From: Bacillota bacterium
Lineage (GTDB): Bacteria > Bacillota > Clostridia > Oscillospirales > Acutalibacteraceae
DNA: 24,076 nucleotides
Reading direction: 5' to 3'
Assembly: GCA_023401495.1 (NCBI GenBank)
Contig: JAEXDU010000131.1
Location: forward strand, 1 to 24,076
Shown here one piece after another: positions 6,823 through 13,876 of the stretch. Both the position numbers and the translations under genes were made by a program. The notes under the pieces were generated by a model. It did not search any database. It was not told where the DNA came from and saw nothing but the letters and a program-made list of their open reading frames with translations. Each line of letters begins with the position of its first letter. The first letter of the stretch is position 1.

Positions 6823-7241
6823 GTGTAATATCTGTCGTCTTGCAACCGTAAGGACTTATTTTATGCGGGTTTTCGAGCTTGTCCTTATGAATGGAACCGT
6901 TTGTAAGTTCTCCAGCCCCAGCGTCTATGCAGGTTTAGAGACTCTTGACCGTTTGAATATATGTTTGTGGATTTCTGATTTTTCATTTTAGCTTCTTGCT
7001 GGTTAACCGCAGTCGGTGAGGATTTTGTTCCAATCTAATAGGACAGGAATGGAAAGCAGTTATGAACCAGCCTGGCGACATACTGGTTTGCAGCGCTCCC
7101 CCGAAAGCCAATATTGTTGTAAAAACATGATGCACTTTTTCTGTAATATTTCAAAGTTCTGAATATAAAAGATGCTGTTCAGTGCTTTTGAAGGCACCAC
7201 CTTGCCATAAAATAGAGGAATCTTCCACTGTTCCGAATCAA
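6823..7241. other. gene-free stretch, nothing recognised
   Basis: About 420 bp between the nitroreductase unit and the terminator of the minus-strand sulfonate operon. Only short ORFs without good ribosome binding sites or recognisable motifs occur on either strand. An AAGGAC/GTCCTT inverted pair is present near 6850-6890. I see no RNA gene or transposase remnant that I can name. Confidence 0.5.
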
Positions 7242-7297
7242 ACAAAAACCTGCCGTCCCTTTCCTGAAACGTATGGAAAGGGACGGTAGGTTTTTGT
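7242..7297. terminator. bidirectional terminator of the sulfonate/desulfinase operon
   Basis: A 23-bp stem with one G-T pair joins 7242-7264 to 7275-7297 with a 10-nt loop. It runs from ACAAAAACC to GGTTTTTGT, so it offers a T-tract in both directions. It lies about 60 bp beyond the stop of the minus-strand ATPase gene. Confidence 0.85.
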
Positions 7298-7359
7298 CTA
7301 TCATTCTATGCGCTGCATGGAAATAAGATTAGCAATATCAGGTTGGCTTTCCCGGTGTG

Positions 7360-8175
7360 TCAGATAGAATATGTTCCGACCATCTCATGGAAAATATTCA
7401 CAACGTTTTTGCGCAGCTCCACAAATTTTGGGTCGCTTCTGTCTCTGCTGCGCGGCAGGCGCACCGGCACAATCGTATTGATTTCCGCGGGCCTTGCGCT
7501 CATAACGACGACGCGATCGCCGAGAAAGATTGCTTCCTCAATGTCGTGAGTGACGAGGATCATGGTGGTTTTTTCCGCCAGCCAGATTTTTTCAATCTCA
7601 TCCTGCATATGAACCCGGGTCAGGGCGTCCAGCGCGCCGAACGGTTCATCCAGAAGTAAAATTTTGGGCTGGCAGATCAGTGCCCGCGCGATGGCCGCCC
7701 TTTGCGCCATTCCGCCGGAAAGCTGTGTGGGGTAGGCGTCTATAAACTCCGCAAGCCCTACCTTTTCCAGATAAAAGTGTGCGCGGTCCCTGTTCGAGGA
7801 AGCGGATCCCGGGAGCCCCAGGGCAACGTTTGCACCCACTGTGAGCCAGGGAAGCAGCCGATGCTCCTGAAAAATCATCCCGCGGTCCAGGCCGGGATTT
7901 TCAATCCGATTGCCCTCGAGCATGATGTTTCCCTCGTAGTCCTGCTCCAAACCGGAAATCAGTCGCAGCAGCGTAGTTTTTCCGCAGCCGCTCGGCCCAA
8001 TCAGGGACACGAATTCACCCTTATAAATGTTCAGAGATACATTGTTGATCGCTTTTACATCGCCGGATTTGGAAGAAAAAGTTTTAGAAACCCGGTTCAC
8101 CGACAATTCCGCGGAATTGTCAACGATGATTGGCAGCTCTGTTTTTATTGCTGTTTGACTTTTACTGTTTTTCAC
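7360..8175 (-). CDS. ssuB: sulfonate/taurine-type ABC transporter ATP-binding protein (SsuB/TauB)
   Basis: From GTG 8175 the protein has 271 residues. Walker A GPSGCGKT (60-67), the Q-loop FQEHRLLPW (102-110), signature LSGGM (152-156), Walker B ILLLDE (172-177) and the H-loop VTHD (H210) are all intact. The sequences FQEHRLLPWLTV and DEPFGALDALTR are characteristic of the nitrate/sulfonate/taurine importer ATPases. The start overlaps the permease stop by 14 nt and has AAAGGG 8 nt upstream. An ATG at 8229 in frame would lengthen it by 18 residues but overlap the permease much more. It is the last gene of the operon and energises uptake. Confidence 0.92.
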   Translation of the reverse strand: MKNSKSQTAIKTELPIIVDNSAELSVNRVSKTFSSKSGDVKAINNVSLNIYKGEFVSLIGPSGCGKTTLLRLISGLEQDYEGNIMLEGNRIENPGLDRGMIFQEHRLLPWLTVGANVALGLPGSASSNRDRAHFYLEKVGLAEFIDAYPTQLSGGMAQRAAIARALICQPKILLLDEPFGALDALTRVHMQDEIEKIWLAEKTTMILVTHDIEEAIFLGDRVVVMSARPAEINTIVPVRLPRSRDRSDPKFVELRKNVVNIFHEMVGTYSI

Positions 8176-9022
8176 CGCTAAAACCCTTTCTCCAATGCAG
8201 TCCGGACGATTCCACCGCCTTGAGGACACGATCCACCAGAAAACCGACCAGGCCGATTACGATCATCAGCGCGATCAGCTTGTCGGACTGCAGAAAATCC
8301 TTTGCCTGCAGCAGGCCATAGCCGATTCCGGTCAGGCCGCCCAGCATCTCGGCCGCGACCACGGCCATCCATGCGAAGCCCGCGCCAAGGCGCAGCCCGG
8401 TGAAAATGGAGGGCAGGGCCGAAGGCAGCACGACCTTTGTCAGAAGCCTGAAATAGTGCAGCTCAAGCACCTGTGATACTTCGATGTATTCTTTGGAGAC
8501 ACCGCGGATTCCCTGCAGTGTATTGACAAAGACCGGAATAAACACCGCTTTGGCAATGATCACGTATTTGGAAAGCTCTCCGATTCCGAACCACAAAATG
8601 ATCAAGGGGATCCAGGCGTAGAGCGGAATCTGCCGCAGCACATCTACCACGGGGCCTACCAGACGCTCGATGAATTTGGAAAGCCCGCTGGCAAGGCCAA
8701 GTGTCAGGCCGATCACCACGCCCCAGAAATACCCGATCAGAACGCGGATGCCGCTGTCGCGCAGGTCGATCGCGAGCGTGCCGTTCAGAATGATGGTTTC
8801 CAGACCCATCAGCACTTTCCACGGGGAGGGCAGAACGACCTCGAGCAGAAGCCCTGTACTGGAGAGAAGCTGCCATGCGGCAAGCAGCAATACCGGCACG
8901 ATCATCAGATTCGCATAAATTTTGATATGGTTGATCAGCGGGGAAGCGGAGGCCTTTTTTCTGTGAGGCTGATTCGCCGTCTGTCCGGCTGTTTTTAAGA
9001 TGGCTGCAATAATATTTGTCAC
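8162..9022 (-). CDS. ssuC: sulfonate/taurine-type ABC transporter permease (SsuC/TauC)
   Basis: This 286-residue membrane protein has about six helices. The EAA loop at about 179-206 (EYIEVSQVLELHYFRLLTKVVLPSALPSIFTGLR) contacts the ATPase. VLPSPWKVL, PLYAWIPLIILWFGIGE and GLTGIGYGLLQA are typical of SsuC/TauC/NrtB permeases. I chose GTG 9022 because AGAGGAAGGGGA lies 7 nt upstream. ATG 9070, overlapping the previous stop as ATGCCTGA, is possible but has a poor binding site. It lies between the second desulfinase-like gene and the ATPase and would form the membrane channel of the importer. Confidence 0.92.
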   Translation of the reverse strand: MTNIIAAILKTAGQTANQPHRKKASASPLINHIKIYANLMIVPVLLLAAWQLLSSTGLLLEVVLPSPWKVLMGLETIILNGTLAIDLRDSGIRVLIGYFWGVVIGLTLGLASGLSKFIERLVGPVVDVLRQIPLYAWIPLIILWFGIGELSKYVIIAKAVFIPVFVNTLQGIRGVSKEYIEVSQVLELHYFRLLTKVVLPSALPSIFTGLRLGAGFAWMAVVAAEMLGGLTGIGYGLLQAKDFLQSDKLIALMIVIGLVGFLVDRVLKAVESSGLHWRKGFSGEKQ

Positions 9023-9062
9023 AAACGGTCCCCTTCCTCTTGAAAACAGGTCGGTCTTTGCG

Positions 9063-10079
9063 TCAGGCATCCTGTTCGATTTCCGCCAGTGCAGCTTTGA
9101 GGAACCTGTCGTCTGCCCATTTTGCCAGATCAAAGTCCTTACTGAGATACCCGTGGTCATACAGGAACCGTTTTTGGCCCTCCAGTGCCAGAAGAGCTTG
9201 CTCGGACAGATTCACCGCCAGGTGCTTGTGGAAGTTGATCGGGAGGGAGGTCGTTACCTCGCCCGGGGTGCCGTGCAGCTGCCGGGTGAACAGCTCCAGA
9301 ACCTCCGGATAATGGTTTTCTGCCCATTTTGCCGCGAGCAGCGTCTGTTTGACATACTCCACGACAATTTCCGGCGCTTCCTCTGCGAGCTGACGGCTGA
9401 CGGTCAGTGTGTTCGGGTAGGAATTGTTGATCGGCAGAACCAACTCCGGGTCGGCGCTCAGCTCATAGATCGGCTTAAACTCTCCGGTTGCGAGCAAACG
9501 CTGCGCAAACACACCGCCTGCAAAAATCGCGTCTACCTTACTGGCCTTCAGCGCATCGGCTTCCACCTGGCCCAAATTGCCCTTGTGATCCGGACTGCCG
9601 GACGAAAAGGAAACGTTCGCCGGAAGATGGGTGAGTTCCACCTCCGCGGCGGCTACGCCGCGTGCCGCAAGGGCTGTTTCAAAACCATGCTCCACGGTTG
9701 CACGATAAAAATCAATGATCGCGTCCGCGTTTACGGGCACCCCAAGGCGCAGGCCGCGGAGCTGTTCCACGGAATCCACATTGGAATCGTTTCGCACCAG
9801 AAGAAAGGTGCGATGCGGCAGAAAAGCCAGGCCAATCAGCACAACATCCGCATCGTTGGATTTTGCCCAGATCGGGGGAATGTTCCCGCCCTCGCGGAAG
9901 AGCGCCGGGTCCTGATAATCAAAATGCACATGCCACTGGTCGCGCGGCAGGCTTTGCAGAAGCGTGGGCTTCACGCCGCGCTTTTCAAATGCAGCCTGTA
10001 AAAACTCCTCGCGGTTGGCCGAAAGGAAACTGGAGTTGCCCACCGGGCAGATGGTATAGCGAAATTCTTGAATTGACAT
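9063..10079 (-). CDS. DszB-like desulfinase homologue, copy 2
   Basis: This 338-residue protein has the periplasmic-binding-protein fold but no signal peptide or lipobox, so it should be cytoplasmic. It carries the DszB (2'-hydroxybiphenyl-2-sulfinate desulfinase) signature: C11 in YTICPVGN, H52 in HVHFDYQDP, R62 in FREGG, and G64-G65 followed by NIPPIWA. In DszB the equivalent residues are C27, H60, R70 and the following Gly pair. The His-to-Arg spacing of 10 is identical. DszB releases sulfite from an aryl sulfinate without oxygen. The start ATG 10079 has GGGAGG 9 nt upstream and lies 4 nt after the paralogous gene. The C-terminus (DFDLAKWADDRFLKAALAEIE) matches copy 1. The substrate is unknown. 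It will often be annotated only as a substrate-binding protein. Confidence 0.82.
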   Translation of the reverse strand: MSIQEFRYTICPVGNSSFLSANREEFLQAAFEKRGVKPTLLQSLPRDQWHVHFDYQDPALFREGGNIPPIWAKSNDADVVLIGLAFLPHRTFLLVRNDSNVDSVEQLRGLRLGVPVNADAIIDFYRATVEHGFETALAARGVAAAEVELTHLPANVSFSSGSPDHKGNLGQVEADALKASKVDAIFAGGVFAQRLLATGEFKPIYELSADPELVLPINNSYPNTLTVSRQLAEEAPEIVVEYVKQTLLAAKWAENHYPEVLELFTRQLHGTPGEVTTSLPINFHKHLAVNLSEQALLALEGQKRFLYDHGYLSKDFDLAKWADDRFLKAALAEIEQDA

Positions 10080-10083
10080 GGCG

Positions 10084-11121
10084 TTATGCCTCCCTTTCTT
10101 TTTGTTCGGAATCGATTTCAGCCTGTGCCGCTTTCAGGAAGCGGTCGTCGGCCCACTTGGCAAGATCAAAATCTTTTTTCAGGTATCCCCGGTCAAACAG
10201 GAAACGCTTTTGCCCTTCCAGCGCCTGCAGGCTTTCTTCGGAAAGGTTTGGAGCAAGGGTTCGGTAAAAGTCGCGGTAGTGCGAAGAAACAGCCTGCCCG
10301 ACGGTACCGAAGGTCTGCTCTGCCAGCAGATTCAGCGCCTCTTCGCGGTTTGTTTTCGCCCACTCTGCCGCAAGCAGCAGCTCTTTTACATAGGCAATTA
10401 CCACCTCGGGGAATTCTTCCGCCAAATAGCGGCTGACAGTCAGTGCGTTGGGATATTCATTGTTGATCGGCGAAAGCTGGGAAGAATTCTCCGCGATGTC
10501 GAAAAGTACGCGATATTTTCCGGTATCCAGCAGCTTTTGCGCCTTGGAGCTTTTGACATAGATGGCGTCGACTTCACCGTTATTGAGCGCCTGCACCTCT
10601 TCGGGCTCCGATTGGCTTCTTGCCCACCGGGGGACGGAAACAAAATCTCCATCCGAGTGGATCGGCACGAAGTTTGCTTCTTTAAGGGAAACGCCGCGTG
10701 CGGCCAGCGCAAAAGCAAAGCCGTGCTCTGCCGTCGCCTTATGAAAATCGATCAAAGCTGCGGGGTGAACTGGAATTCCGATCCGGTAGCCGCGGAGCTG
10801 TTCCACAGAATCGATGGGGGAGTCCGCCCGCACAAGAATGTATTGCTTCTGCTTCAGCAGCGCAAGGCCGATCAGCACGACGTCTGCGCCGTTGGATTTG
10901 GCCCAGATCGGCGGAATGTTGCCGCCCTCCCGGAACAGGAGCGGGTCCTGATAATCGAAATGCGCTTTCCAGAACGGCTGGGGCAGGCTTTGCAGCAGCA
11001 CCGGCGTTACCTCCAGCTTTTTCAGCGATTCCGTCAGCTTGCCGCGGTTGGCCGCAAGGTAGCTGGCGTTGCCTACCGGGCAGATTGTATAATGAATTTC
11101 TTTGATATGTGTGTGTGCCAT
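10084..11121 (-). CDS. DszB-like desulfinase homologue, copy 1
   Basis: This 345-residue protein again lacks a secretion signal. Active-site signature residues are C14 (YTICPVGNAS), H54 (KAHFDYQDP), R64 and G66-G67 (FREGGNIPP), in the same order and His-Arg spacing as DszB. The two copies are clearly paralogous: shared stretches include FREGGNIPPIWAKSN, the region from ADVVLIGLA to SVEQLRG, EGQKRFL, and DFDLAKWADDRFLKAA. Between about residues 150 and 230 they diverge, where DszB forms the substrate pocket, so they may accept different substrates. Three ATGs occur in a row. The third (11121) is preferred because GGAGG is then 7 nt away. It lies directly after the sulfonate-binding lipoprotein gene. 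The substrate is unknown; a cytosolic binding protein without catalysis remains an alternative. Confidence 0.82.
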   Translation of the reverse strand: MAHTHIKEIHYTICPVGNASYLAANRGKLTESLKKLEVTPVLLQSLPQPFWKAHFDYQDPLLFREGGNIPPIWAKSNGADVVLIGLALLKQKQYILVRADSPIDSVEQLRGYRIGIPVHPAALIDFHKATAEHGFAFALAARGVSLKEANFVPIHSDGDFVSVPRWARSQSEPEEVQALNNGEVDAIYVKSSKAQKLLDTGKYRVLFDIAENSSQLSPINNEYPNALTVSRYLAEEFPEVVIAYVKELLLAAEWAKTNREEALNLLAEQTFGTVGQAVSSHYRDFYRTLAPNLSEESLQALEGQKRFLFDRGYLKKDFDLAKWADDRFLKAAQAEIDSEQKEREA

Positions 11122-11155
11122 CATCATTCCTCCTTAGATGGGATCATCGGTTCGG

Positions 11156-12226
11156 TTACTGGTCAAAGTATTGAGGAGCAAAGAGCTTCGATACTTCCAC
11201 CTGTTTGTCGGACGCAATGTCTCCGTGGGCGACCAGCCAATCCTGCATGGTTTTTGTTTCAGACTCAATTTCTTTCAGGTTGGTGTTGGAGCTCCAGGCA
11301 GTCCCCATACGATCCCATGCAAATTTGGAAATATTCGCGGGTACGCGGCTGACGCCTTCCACAATGGTTGACGCCTCATCCAGGCTTTGAAGCATCCACT
11401 GCTCCGTCTTATCCTGCAGGGCAAGATATGTCTTCGAAATATTCGGGTACTTTTCCGCGAATTCCGAAGAGGTAAAGGTTACGGTTACGCCGCCGCCGTT
11501 GATATAGACGGAATCTTCGGCCGGGTTGGCGATTTCACGCCCGGAACCGTCGAGCAGCATCGCGGCAATGTCGGTGAGCGGATGGGCGGAGATGGCGTCC
11601 ACCTGCTTCGAGATCAGGGCAGTTTTGCTTTCACTGGAGGGAATGTTGACATAGGTCCAGTCCGTGCCCTCTTTCCAGCCCTTGTCTTCCGCCAGCTCAT
11701 AAAGAACCATGTAAGGGCAGCCCGCACGCCAGCTTGCGATTTTCTTTCCCTTCAGATCATCAAAGGTTTTGATCGGGGAATCCTTCGGCACAATAATGCT
11801 TGCAATTTTCGGCTCCGGATGATTGGAAACCTGAATCGCGGTCAGATCGGCGCCCTGAGAACGGTAAAGCAGGTAAGGGTACAGCATCCGGTTCGCGAAA
11901 TGCAGGTCCCCGCGGGCAATCAGCTGTGCTTCGTTGCCCAGTGTGCCCTGCACCAGCTCAACCTTGATGCCTTTGTCCTCAAACGCTTCTTTGAACCAGC
12001 CCTTTTTGTCCGCCACATACGCCCAGTCGCTGGCGGCTATTTTCAAGGTCGGAAGGGCTTCCAGCTCGCCGATTTTGCCTGGGTCGGAGGAAGCGGCCTG
12101 CGAAGAAACGATTAAATTTTCCGAAGTGGCCGGTGCGCTTGAGACGGTCTGGGTTCCCGAGCAGCCGGAAAACAGAGACAGAATCAGTCCGGCGGCGGCG
12201 AATGCCGCAGGAATTCTTTTTTTCAT
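11156..12226 (-). CDS. ssuA: sulfonate/nitrate/taurine-type ABC transporter binding lipoprotein (SsuA-like)
   Basis: This 356-residue extracellular lipoprotein has a signal peptide (MKKRIPAAFAAAGLILSLFSGC) whose lipobox LFSGC gives C22 as the lipidated residue, followed by a Ser/Ala-rich linker. The mature part fits the SsuA/TauA/NMT1 family: DWAYVADKKGWFKEAFEDKGIKVELVQG, then SIIVPKDSPIKTFDDLKGKKIASWRAG, with a later hinge region around SSESKTALISKQVDAISAHP. It should capture an organosulfonate-like ligand and pass it to the SsuC/SsuB pair. Its ATG overlaps the leader ORF stop as ATGA, and its own GGAGAG is 7 nt upstream. It is the first structural gene of the operon. Confidence 0.9.
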   Translation of the reverse strand: MKKRIPAAFAAAGLILSLFSGCSGTQTVSSAPATSENLIVSSQAASSDPGKIGELEALPTLKIAASDWAYVADKKGWFKEAFEDKGIKVELVQGTLGNEAQLIARGDLHFANRMLYPYLLYRSQGADLTAIQVSNHPEPKIASIIVPKDSPIKTFDDLKGKKIASWRAGCPYMVLYELAEDKGWKEGTDWTYVNIPSSESKTALISKQVDAISAHPLTDIAAMLLDGSGREIANPAEDSVYINGGGVTVTFTSSEFAEKYPNISKTYLALQDKTEQWMLQSLDEASTIVEGVSRVPANISKFAWDRMGTAWSSNTNLKEIESETKTMQDWLVAHGDIASDKQVEVSKLFAPQYFDQ

Positions 12227-12324
12227 ATGAATACTCTCCTTTTTAACTGAGTGGAATTAAAAATTTGCCATGTACAACAGCGCCGCTGTCCCATCCATAA
12301 AATCCGGATTTGTTTTAACCTCAT
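12223..12324 (-). CDS. 33-residue leader peptide with Arg-Arg-Cys-Cys-Thr, ssu operon
   Basis: Reading on the minus strand, ATG 12324 opens a 33-codon ORF that begins MRLKQIRILWMG and contains QRRCCTWQ at residues 13-20, with tandem TGT TGT codons (16-17). It ends with ATA TGA so that its stop overlaps the ssuA ATG (ATGA), a classic translational coupling layout. AGGAGG lies 12 nt upstream. A hairpin ACAGC-GCC-GCTGT (plus-strand 12277-12289) spans the codons just before and into the Cys pair. A second hairpin, with arms at 12240-12246 and 12257-12263, abuts the ssuA ribosome binding site. The likely role is sensing cysteine or Cys-tRNA by ribosome stalling. A similar RCCT leader precedes the sulfate operon. 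Confidence 0.65.
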   Translation of the reverse strand: MRLKQIRILWMGQRRCCTWQIFNSTQLKRRVFI

Positions 12325-12350
12325 TGAAAAACCACACCTCCTAATCGCTG

Positions 12351-12377
12351 ATAAACATATTAAATATATATGTTTAT
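12351..12377 (-). promoter_or_regulatory. ssu operator: 10-bp perfect inverted repeat over the transcription start
   Basis: Plus-strand arms ATAAACATAT (12351-12360) and ATATGTTTAT (12368-12377) are perfect complements around a 7-nt centre. The element directly follows (and by two bases overlaps) the -10 box. The minus-strand reading shares a long run with the element at 15954-15974 in front of the sulfate operon, so one regulator probably controls both. Confidence 0.6.
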
Positions 12378-12404
12378 AATATATTTAATGCTCCTCTTTT
12401 TCAA
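12376..12404 (-). promoter_or_regulatory. promoter of the ssu/desulfinase operon
   Basis: On the minus strand, TTGAAA (12404-12399), a 17-bp spacer and TATTAT (12381-12376). The predicted start, near 12369, lies inside the palindromic operator and about 45 nt before the leader ORF. Confidence 0.65.
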
Positions 12405-12459
12405 TGGAGGATATTTTGGCTTACCCCAGACGAAATTCAGCAGTTGGCCGGACTGAGCT

Positions 12460-12666
12460 TCAACATCCGCCGCCCATGTAATAAAGAAATTCCACACGAT
12501 CGCCGTCACGAATCGTGGTGGAATCGAAATTCTCTCTCTTCAGAATTTCATCATTGACCTGCACAGTGACATATTCCTGCAGCTCTACATGTGCCTTCTC
12601 CAAAAGCTCCTGCACGGTCAGTTCCTGTTCAAACGTGTTCTGCTTTCCGTTGATGGTGACTGTCAT
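12460..12666 (-). CDS. ThiS/MoaD-like sulfur carrier protein ending GGG-Cys (HcyS-like)
   Basis: This 68-residue beta-grasp protein begins MTVTINGKQNTFEQELTVQELLEKA and ends VEFLYYMGGGC. ThiS-type carriers end in Gly-Gly and carry sulfur as a C-terminal thiocarboxylate after adenylation. Here one extra residue, Cys68, follows the glycines, so the tail would have to be trimmed before activation. A JAMM protease gene lies divergently only about 0.8 kb away. The same pairing (carrier with one extra residue plus JAMM protease) is known from HcyS/HcyD of Wolinella succinogenes in homocysteine synthesis and resembles CysO/Mec of mycobacteria. No ThiF/MoeB activating enzyme or MetY/CysM partner is in the window. 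It starts 18 nt after the response regulator stop, so the two are co-transcribed. Confidence 0.85.
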   Translation of the reverse strand: MTVTINGKQNTFEQELTVQELLEKAHVELQEYVTVQVNDEILKRENFDSTTIRDGDRVEFLYYMGGGC

Positions 12667-12684
12667 AATAAAACTCCTTATTTG

Positions 12685-13068
12685 TTATCGGGCATCCGAC
12701 TGGCTTTCCAGAATCTTTCGAACCAGAATGGCAAGCTGGTGTAAATTTTCTTTCAGCAGGTAGGCACAGCAACGATTTTTCATCGCGTAGCGGATGCTTT
12801 CCGGCGCAATATCCTCAGAAACAATGATAAACGGCGTCTTCTGCCGCAGTCGGTTGCGCACGGCCAGCGCCTGCATGGCATTGAAATGCGGCGTGGCATT
12901 GTCTGAAAGGATGATGTCCCACTCCTGCTCCTCCAATGCTTCGCACATACTCACTTCGCTGGAAACATAGCGGCTGTGCACGGTAAAGCCGCCGCGTTTC
13001 AGCTCCAGAACATTCAAATCCGCAATGTATTGAAATTCCTCCACAATGAGGACATTGATCGAACGCAT
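12685..13068 (-). CDS. single-domain response regulator (CheY-like receiver)
   Basis: This 127-residue receiver domain has no output domain. MRSINVLIVEE carries the acidic pair as E10-E11 rather than Asp-Asp. The phospho-acceptor is D56 (DIILSDNATPHF), with S84 and K106 (CAYLLKEN) as the conserved switch residues. ATG 13068 is preferred because GGAGAGG lies 8 nt upstream. ATG 13095, which overlaps the stop of the 15-codon ORF as ATGA, would add nine residues. The neighbouring histidine kinase has no sensor domain, and kinases with phytochrome-like H-boxes often pair with such single-domain regulators. A role in the sulfur cluster is inferred from position only. Confidence 0.82.
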   Translation of the reverse strand: MRSINVLIVEEFQYIADLNVLELKRGGFTVHSRYVSSEVSMCEALEEQEWDIILSDNATPHFNAMQALAVRNRLRQKTPFIIVSEDIAPESIRYAMKNRCCAYLLKENLHQLAILVRKILESQSDAR

Positions 13069-13091
13069 GCGCGCATCCTCTCCGTTCTGCT

Positions 13092-13139
13092 TCATATTCC
13101 GCCCACAGTGCCGCCGGGGCCCTTCATCCAATCTTTCAT
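13092..13139 (-). CDS. candidate 15-residue micro-ORF MKDWMKGPGGTVGGI
   Basis: ATG 13139 is preceded by AGGAGTGG at good spacing. The 15-codon ORF is Gly-rich and its TGA overlaps an in-frame ATG (ATGA) of the response regulator reading frame. It is the first ORF of the minus-strand transcript predicted from 13227-13255. It may be a leader peptide for translational coupling or a functional micro-peptide. I do not recognise the sequence. Confidence 0.4.
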   Translation of the reverse strand: MKDWMKGPGGTVGGI

Positions 13140-13226
13140 CTTTTCCACTCCTGCTTTTAGAAATTTATTTGTTCAATTAATATACTTTGCATATATGATT
13201 AGTGTAAATTGGGTTTAATGAACTTA

Positions 13227-13255
13227 ATTATAGTAAACAACCCCGGGACTTACAA
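13227..13255 (-). promoter_or_regulatory. promoter of the response regulator / sulfur carrier operon
   Basis: On the minus strand, TTGTAA (13255-13250), a 17-bp spacer and a perfect TATAAT (13232-13227). It is divergent from the JAMM operon promoter. The predicted 5' leader (about 13220 to 13139) contains a CATATAT...TAT element (13178-13198) weakly like the ssu/cys operator. Confidence 0.65.
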
Positions 13256-13309
13256 GGGGATAATCTTTAGCTTAATGGCAGATTTTCTTTCGCTGAAAAA
13301 ATGATTGAA

Positions 13310-13337
13310 TTGACATTAAAGCGAATTATGATAGAAT
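13310..13337 (+). promoter_or_regulatory. promoter of the JAMM-kinase-regulator operon
   Basis: Perfect TTGACA (13310-13315), a 16-bp spacer and TAGAAT (13332-13337). The predicted start near 13344 leaves about 100 nt of leader before the JAMM gene start at 13448. Confidence 0.6.
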
Positions 13338-13447
13338 TATGAATAATATACTATGCAGACATGAATAGTATGATTTTCCACAATATAGCAGGCCGTTTGA
13401 GCTGTTCCAATATGCCGGCCGATCCCAACAAAATGCGGGGGCCCATT

Positions 13448-13876
13448 ATGATCATAATCAATCAACAACAGATTCAGGAAATCATCCGTCACAGCCGGAA
13501 CTGCCTGCCCAACGAAGGCTGCGGGCTGCTGGGCGGAATTTGGACGGGGGAGTGCAAGATGGTAAAAAAGGTGTACCTGCTGAGGAACATTGATGAAAGT
13601 CCGGAGCATTTTTCCATGGATGCCCGGGAGCAGTTTGCGGCTGTTGCGGATATGCGGAAAAACGGCTGGAATCTGCTCGGGAATTTTCACAGCCACCCCG
13701 CCACTCCTTCGCGCCCCTCTTTGGAAGACATCAGGCTGGCGTTTGATCCCTCGCTGAGCTACTTGATTCTTTCGCTCCTGCAGCCGGACTGCACGGTGCT
13801 GAACAGCTTTCTGATTTGTTCCAACGATGTGAAGAAGGAAAAAATAATACATTCGGAGTGGGTGCCGTATGGATGA
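13448..13876 (+). CDS. JAMM (Mov34/MPN/PAD-1) zinc metalloprotease, Mec/HcyD-like
   Basis: This 142-residue cytosolic protein has the complete JAMM motif: E23 (PNEGCGLLGG), H81-S-H83-P, then S91 and D94 (HSHPATPSRPSLED) with the exact HxHx7SxxD spacing. The family removes peptides from ubiquitin-like proteins. Bacterial members act on sulfur carriers such as CysO (Mec) and HcyS (HcyD). The carrier gene encoded nearby ends GGGC, a natural candidate substrate. The start at ATG 13448 follows GGGGG by about 7 nt; upstream in-frame ATGs lack a binding site. Its stop overlaps the kinase start (ATGGATGA), so it is the first gene of a coupled JAMM-kinase-regulator operon. Confidence 0.87.
   Translation: MIIINQQQIQEIIRHSRNCLPNEGCGLLGGIWTGECKMVKKVYLLRNIDESPEHFSMDAREQFAAVADMRKNGWNLLGNFHSHPATPSRPSLEDIRLAFDPSLSYLILSLLQPDCTVLNSFLICSNDVKKEKIIHSEWVPYG

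Noticed and set aside
7060..7245. 61-codon minus-strand ORF in the gap before the sulfonate operon terminator
   Set aside because: No good ribosome binding site, no recognisable motif, and it runs into a terminator region. Likely chance.
9000..11352. Long plus-strand ORFs (about 333 and 424 codons) opposite the desulfinase-like genes
   Set aside because: They are antisense shadows of well-supported minus-strand genes with ribosome binding sites and family motifs. Their translations are rich in Arg, His, Cys and Gln without recognisable domains.
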